In this document: one piece after another, positions 60,731-64,000 of the stretch
Layout: each line of letters starts with the position of its first letter
Numbering within the stretch: the first letter of the stretch is position 1
Assembly (NCBI RefSeq): GCF_018502485.1
Contig: NZ_CP075546.1
Source of the DNA: Methanospirillum purgamenti
Lineage (GTDB): Archaea; Halobacteriota; Methanomicrobia; Methanomicrobiales; Methanospirillaceae
Strand: one strand, 5' to 3'
DNA: 64,000 nt
Program-made: the position numbers and the translations under genes
Notes under the pieces: model-generated
What the model was told of the DNA's origin: nothing
Database searches by the model: none
What the model saw: the letters and a program-made list of their open reading frames with translations, nothing else

Positions 60731-61642
60731 TTACCAGAAGTCAGAAACTGCATAATAATATTCTTCATTCCAGAATAAACCAATTCCAAATCGATCTGAC
60801 AATGGATCAAGTATGTTTTTCTTATGTCCCGGACTATTCATCCATCCATCCATAAGGGCTGTCGCTATTGCTGAGCTGTTTGTCGGATCCACATACCCGA
60901 CACCGGATACCATACCGGTCCCGATGTACGCCAGATTTTCTGAAATACCTATCCTGACCCCGCCCACTATCTCTTTCGTGGTCGGGTAACCAAAGGCTTC
61001 AGCCCGATCAGAAGGTCCGTCTCCGGATTGGTCGGTGTGAGATAATCTTCCAGTCTTGGATAATTCTTCTGCATACCTGTCAGCTATAATTGCAAGATCA
61101 TCATCCCAACTCAAAGGATGTAGTCCTTGTCGGATTCTGTATTCATTTGTCAGATCCTGTATCCCGGCAATAATGCCTGATTCCAGCCCCTTCTGATCAG
61201 GAACTGGCTTTTCGATAACCGTAACCGGAGTAGAGAGACGGGCAAGAGCTTTGGTATTTTCTATAACTCGGGATCCCCGGTGCTGAATATATCCATACAG
61301 CGAATATTCCCCTTGCGGCAGATCATCAGGTACGGTTCCGATGTACGAAAGATTCACGACCTGACCTGAACGAATCGGATCAACCGGAATCGCAGAGACC
61401 GTTCCATTTATCTCAGGATCAGCAGCGTCTCTTAGGAATACGTACACAGTGGTTATCCCGGATGTTTGATCGCCCCGGTTTTCAATACTGATAATTCCTT
61501 CATATGGGTAACCAGTATATGCCGAGTTCTTCCCGGTAAGATCAGTGATGATGAGATCAGGACCAATGGAGACAGCGGTTACAGGAATTTGAGTGCATGT
61601 AATGCAAAATAGACAGAACACAAAAAATGAAAATCGCCTCAT
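60731..61642 (-). CDS. Secreted CARDB-CAP protein
   Basis: 303 residues from the ATG at 61642, which starts a signal peptide (FSFFVFCLFCITCTQIPVTA) behind TAGTGACGATC. A CARDB-type adhesion domain (PDLIITDLTGKNSAYTGYPY; SIENRGDQTSG) at about 25-135 precedes a CAP/SCP domain (about 155-303). The CAP motifs LTNEYRIRQGLHPLSWDDDL, His in LSHTDQ, and GWMNSPGHKKNIL are intact. Function of archaeal CAP proteins is unknown; the layout suggests a cell-surface or extracellular role. Confidence 0.9.
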   Translation of the reverse strand: MRRFSFFVFCLFCITCTQIPVTAVSIGPDLIITDLTGKNSAYTGYPYEGIISIENRGDQTSGITTVYVFLRDAADPEINGTVSAIPVDPIRSGQVVNLSYIGTVPDDLPQGEYSLYGYIQHRGSRVIENTKALARLSTPVTVIEKPVPDQKGLESGIIAGIQDLTNEYRIRQGLHPLSWDDDLAIIADRYAEELSKTGRLSHTDQSGDGPSDRAEAFGYPTTKEIVGGVRIGISENLAYIGTGMVSGVGYVDPTNSSAIATALMDGWMNSPGHKKNILDPLSDRFGIGLFWNEEYYYAVSDFW

Positions 61643-61721
61643 GACATGATCGTCACTATTCATCCGATCACACAGATGGGATGGAAAAGAAAAATGAGTT
61701 TCCGGTCAGACGATCCAAAAA

Positions 61722-62651
61722 TCAGATCTCGTCAGGTTCGAGATCTTCAAAATCCATATCTGCCAGGTCGTCATCCCCTGACATATCGTCGTCCATCATA
61801 TTCTCATCAAGAGGCATATCAAAATCAGAAAGCCCCTCATCTGAAAGGCCACCGTCATCCCCGATCTCTAATTCTGCTGCAGGTTCTTCTGGAGCAGGGA
61901 ACTCGTCAGTAAGGGATTCAGAAAACTCCGAGTCTGACATATCGGCCTCTAAATCTCCCTCAAAGTCTGGGAGAGATCCAGACTCAGGTGCCGTCTCCTC
62001 TTCTACTCCGGTGTCATCAAATGAGCCAAAGTCCTCATCATCAATTCCCGGAAGTGCTGCCTCTCCCCCTTCATCCTCCGGAAATTCGTCACCAAAGAGA
62101 TCCCCTGATTCGGACTCATCAAAGTCATCCGGAAGTGGAAGGTCACCATCGCCAGACTCGAGATCTGCTGTTGCCGCCGCTGCTGCTGTAGCGACTGATG
62201 CAGCTACAACCGATGCAGCCGGAACCCCCATTTCTGTTGATGCCATCACTCCTGGTGATGCAGGTGAAGTCTTGCCCGATGAACCTGTTGTCCGTGAAGG
62301 GCGCAGAGGCTCAGGAACAGGTAGCCCTTCTTCCTTGCGCCGTTCAGTGACATATTCACGAATCCGATCCCGGAGTGGTAGATTTGATTGTGGTGAAGGA
62401 ACCGGTCCGGGTTTTCGGATATCTGAAACGGATTGTTTGGCTCCTTTTTTCTTTGTCCGTTCAGAAACATATGGCTGAATTATGTATAGCCATAAGCCCA
62501 CCATTGCAGTTATCCACAAGGAAAAATACACTGCAGTAATAATATCCTTAAGTCCGGATTGAAATCCGGTGATAAGATAAAAAACCAGAAGGAGAACAAT
62601 AAGCGCTACGATAAACGTGATCCCCATCAGCAACTTCTTCTCTACCTTCAT
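61722..62651 (-). CDS. Two-TM membrane protein with a long acidic tail
   Basis: 309 residues. Two membrane spans (about 8-28 and 40-60), a basic stretch (PYVSERTKKKGAKQSVSDIR), a charged helix (RDRIREYVTERRKEEGLPVP), an Ala/Val run, and about 150 C-terminal residues dominated by Asp, Glu, Ser and Gly. The tail resembles disordered acidic linkers rather than a fold. No family recognised; it might be a scaffold or a counterpart to basic proteins. Confidence 0.7.
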   Translation of the reverse strand: MKVEKKLLMGITFIVALIVLLLVFYLITGFQSGLKDIITAVYFSLWITAMVGLWLYIIQPYVSERTKKKGAKQSVSDIRKPGPVPSPQSNLPLRDRIREYVTERRKEEGLPVPEPLRPSRTTGSSGKTSPASPGVMASTEMGVPAASVVAASVATAAAAATADLESGDGDLPLPDDFDESESGDLFGDEFPEDEGGEAALPGIDDEDFGSFDDTGVEEETAPESGSLPDFEGDLEADMSDSEFSESLTDEFPAPEEPAAELEIGDDGGLSDEGLSDFDMPLDENMMDDDMSGDDDLADMDFEDLEPDEI

Positions 62652-62759
62652 GAATGAACCCTGCAGTGCATTTGTATAGCCGTCTTCAGTTCCGACTAAT
62701 GATATACCAGATTATCTCAATATTGGAATTTATGTCCTCTGGTTTCCTCCCCAGAATTT

Positions 62760-64000
62760 TTAGGATGACACAATGATAAATCGCTCTTCAGTCATCTCAC
62801 GGATAGCCCATTTCGGACCCTCTCTTCCGATTCCAGACTCTTTTACCCCACCATACGGCATACAGTCTATTCGGAATGTCGGAATGTCACCAATGACAAC
62901 AGCCCCGCAACAGATGGTCCGGCAAGCATACATCGCCCGGCTGATGTCTTTCGTAAATACTCCGGCCTGGAGACCAAATCTAGAGGCGTTTACCATTTCT
63001 ATTGCTTCTTCAAAGGAATCATACGGAGTAATAGTAACAATCGGTGCAAATACCTCATCACAATTCACCGACATGTCAGGAGTGGTATGAACAAGAACTG
63101 TCGGAGAGAGGATACGATCAGTTGCAGTGCCCCCGCAGAGAATCTTTGCTCCTTTTACTTCTGCATCATGAATCCGGGAATAGGCTTCGGCTACCTTATC
63201 AGGACTTATCATCGGACCAACATCGGTCTTTGGATCTTCCGGATCACCAATCTGCAGGGCTTTTGATCTGGAAACAATCTCATCGGTAAGCATGGTCAGG
63301 ACTGACCGGTGAACAAACACCCGCTGTACAGAGATACATACCTGTCCTGCATGTGAGTATGCGCCCTCAACAATCCGGGAAGCGGCATGTATCAAATCAG
63401 CATCCTCATGCACAATAACCGCTGCATTTCCGCCAAGTTCAAGGGTAACATGCCTTGCATTCGTAATATGGCGAAGGTGCCAGCCAACAGCAGGGCTTCC
63501 GGTAAAACTCAGACAGGAAACCCGTTTATCAATTGCCAGTTTTTCTGCAACGGTTGTGGAACAGGGAATGACATGAACCGCTTCTTTGGGAAAACCAGCG
63601 CGAAGAAGAAGTTCACCAAATTTTAGTGCTGTAAGCGGGGTAGCTGAGGGAGGTTTTATGATACACGCGTTTCCGGCAGCATAAGCAGGTCCTGCTTTAT
63701 GACATATCTGGTTCAATGGCAGGTTAAACGGAGTTATTGCAAGAACAATGCCAACCGGAACACGAAAGATCATTCCCGTCCTTCCTTCACCAGCCGGGTA
63801 TCCATCCATGGGAACCATCGTATCATGAATCCTGACCGCTTCTTCAGCAGAAATTCGTATAGTCCCAATGGCTCGTGTAACTTCAGCTGCTGCATACCGA
63901 CGAACCTTACCACCCTCACGGACAATAAGAGACGTGAGTTCTTCTGCTTCTTCTTCCATAAGGGAGGCAAGTCGATGTAGCATTGCAGATCGTGTATGAG
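62760..64000 (-). CDS. Aldehyde dehydrogenase, MJ1411-like, 5' end outside the window
   Basis: 413 codons visible; the frame is still open at the window edge (HTRSAMLHRLASLM), so the N-terminus is missing. NAD(P)-binding and catalytic motifs: FNLPLNQICHKAGPAYAAGN, FTGSPAVGWHL, general base Glu in TLELGGNAAVIV, nucleophile Cys in AGQVCISVQRVFV, and the C-terminal MPYGGVKESGIGREGPKWAI. The whole matches the MJ1411 (CofA, lactaldehyde dehydrogenase) group of methanogens, proposed to supply the lactate moiety of coenzyme F420. That role is an inference. Confidence 0.88.
   Translation of the reverse strand, partial: HTRSAMLHRLASLMEEEAEELTSLIVREGGKVRRYAAAEVTRAIGTIRISAEEAVRIHDTMVPMDGYPAGEGRTGMIFRVPVGIVLAITPFNLPLNQICHKAGPAYAAGNACIIKPPSATPLTALKFGELLLRAGFPKEAVHVIPCSTTVAEKLAIDKRVSCLSFTGSPAVGWHLRHITNARHVTLELGGNAAVIVHEDADLIHAASRIVEGAYSHAGQVCISVQRVFVHRSVLTMLTDEIVSRSKALQIGDPEDPKTDVGPMISPDKVAEAYSRIHDAEVKGAKILCGGTATDRILSPTVLVHTTPDMSVNCDEVFAPIVTITPYDSFEEAIEMVNASRFGLQAGVFTKDISRAMYACRTICCGAVVIGDIPTFRIDCMPYGGVKESGIGREGPKWAIREMTEERFIIVSS

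Overview
The window reads as chromosome of a methanogenic archaeon of the order Methanomicrobiales, most likely a Methanospirillum-like species. Pointers are a methanogenesis marker protein 14 gene, a group II chaperonin (thermosome) with a GGM tail, an MJ1411-like aldehyde dehydrogenase, archaeal TATA promoters, secreted beta-helix/PKD/PEGA and vWA proteins, and very large PAS-domain sensors. The genus is an inference from gene content; no rRNA is present.

Layout. 0-8.3 kb: secreted proteins (a duplicated vWA protein, a subtilisin with a minisatellite linker, a small Cys-tailed protein), methanogenesis marker 14 and a CDF transporter with an altered metal site. 8.5-10.1 kb: thermosome. 10.3-15.0 kb: a tight three-gene operon of unrecognised type (winged-helix-like protein, AAA ATPase, and a fusion of a Cas4/RecB-like PD-(D/E)XK nuclease with an FtsK/SpoIIIE translocase). 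This is the best candidate for an undescribed system, possibly genome defence. 15-20 kb: PAP2 phosphatase, DUF4405 protein and a NosD-like surface protein, with the last two flanked by an inverted pair of 48-bp repeats. 20-30 kb: signalling block (orphan solute-binding protein, nine-PAS HTH protein, chemoreceptor, CheW, REC-PAS-PAS regulator). 31-36.6 kb: methyltransferase, three tandem paralogues of the Cys-tailed secreted family with near-identical promoter blocks, a decayed HicBA pair and a sugar-type binding protein. 36.8-40.3 kb: cstA cut by an IS1634-type element with a perfect 6-bp target duplication. 40.8-47.4 kb: MazF-type and VapBC-type toxin-antitoxin genes, an IS1182-type element, an S9 peptidase and a secreted protein.

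47.6-57.4 kb: an integrated SSV-type element in a tRNA-Val(TAC) gene. A 45-bp direct repeat (44/45 identical), running from the anticodon loop to the tRNA 3' end, bounds 9.8 kb. The tyrosine integrase is split: its N-terminal part reads into the right repeat and its C-terminal part begins at the left repeat. Joining them in silico gives one in-frame 456-residue protein. Cargo includes a DUF262/DUF1524 (GmrSD-like) nuclease, a prim-pol-like protein lacking its acidic residues, an SF3 helicase/primase whose frame opens with a strong ribosome binding site but an ATT codon, a band-7-like membrane protein, small membrane and coiled-coil proteins and an RHH regulator with a candidate operator. 57.5-64 kb: chromosomal genes again (RHH/HTH regulator, HAD hydrolase, histidine kinase, CARDB-CAP secreted protein, acidic membrane protein, partial aldehyde dehydrogenase).

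Nothing was searched against databases. Family names rest on motifs read by eye.
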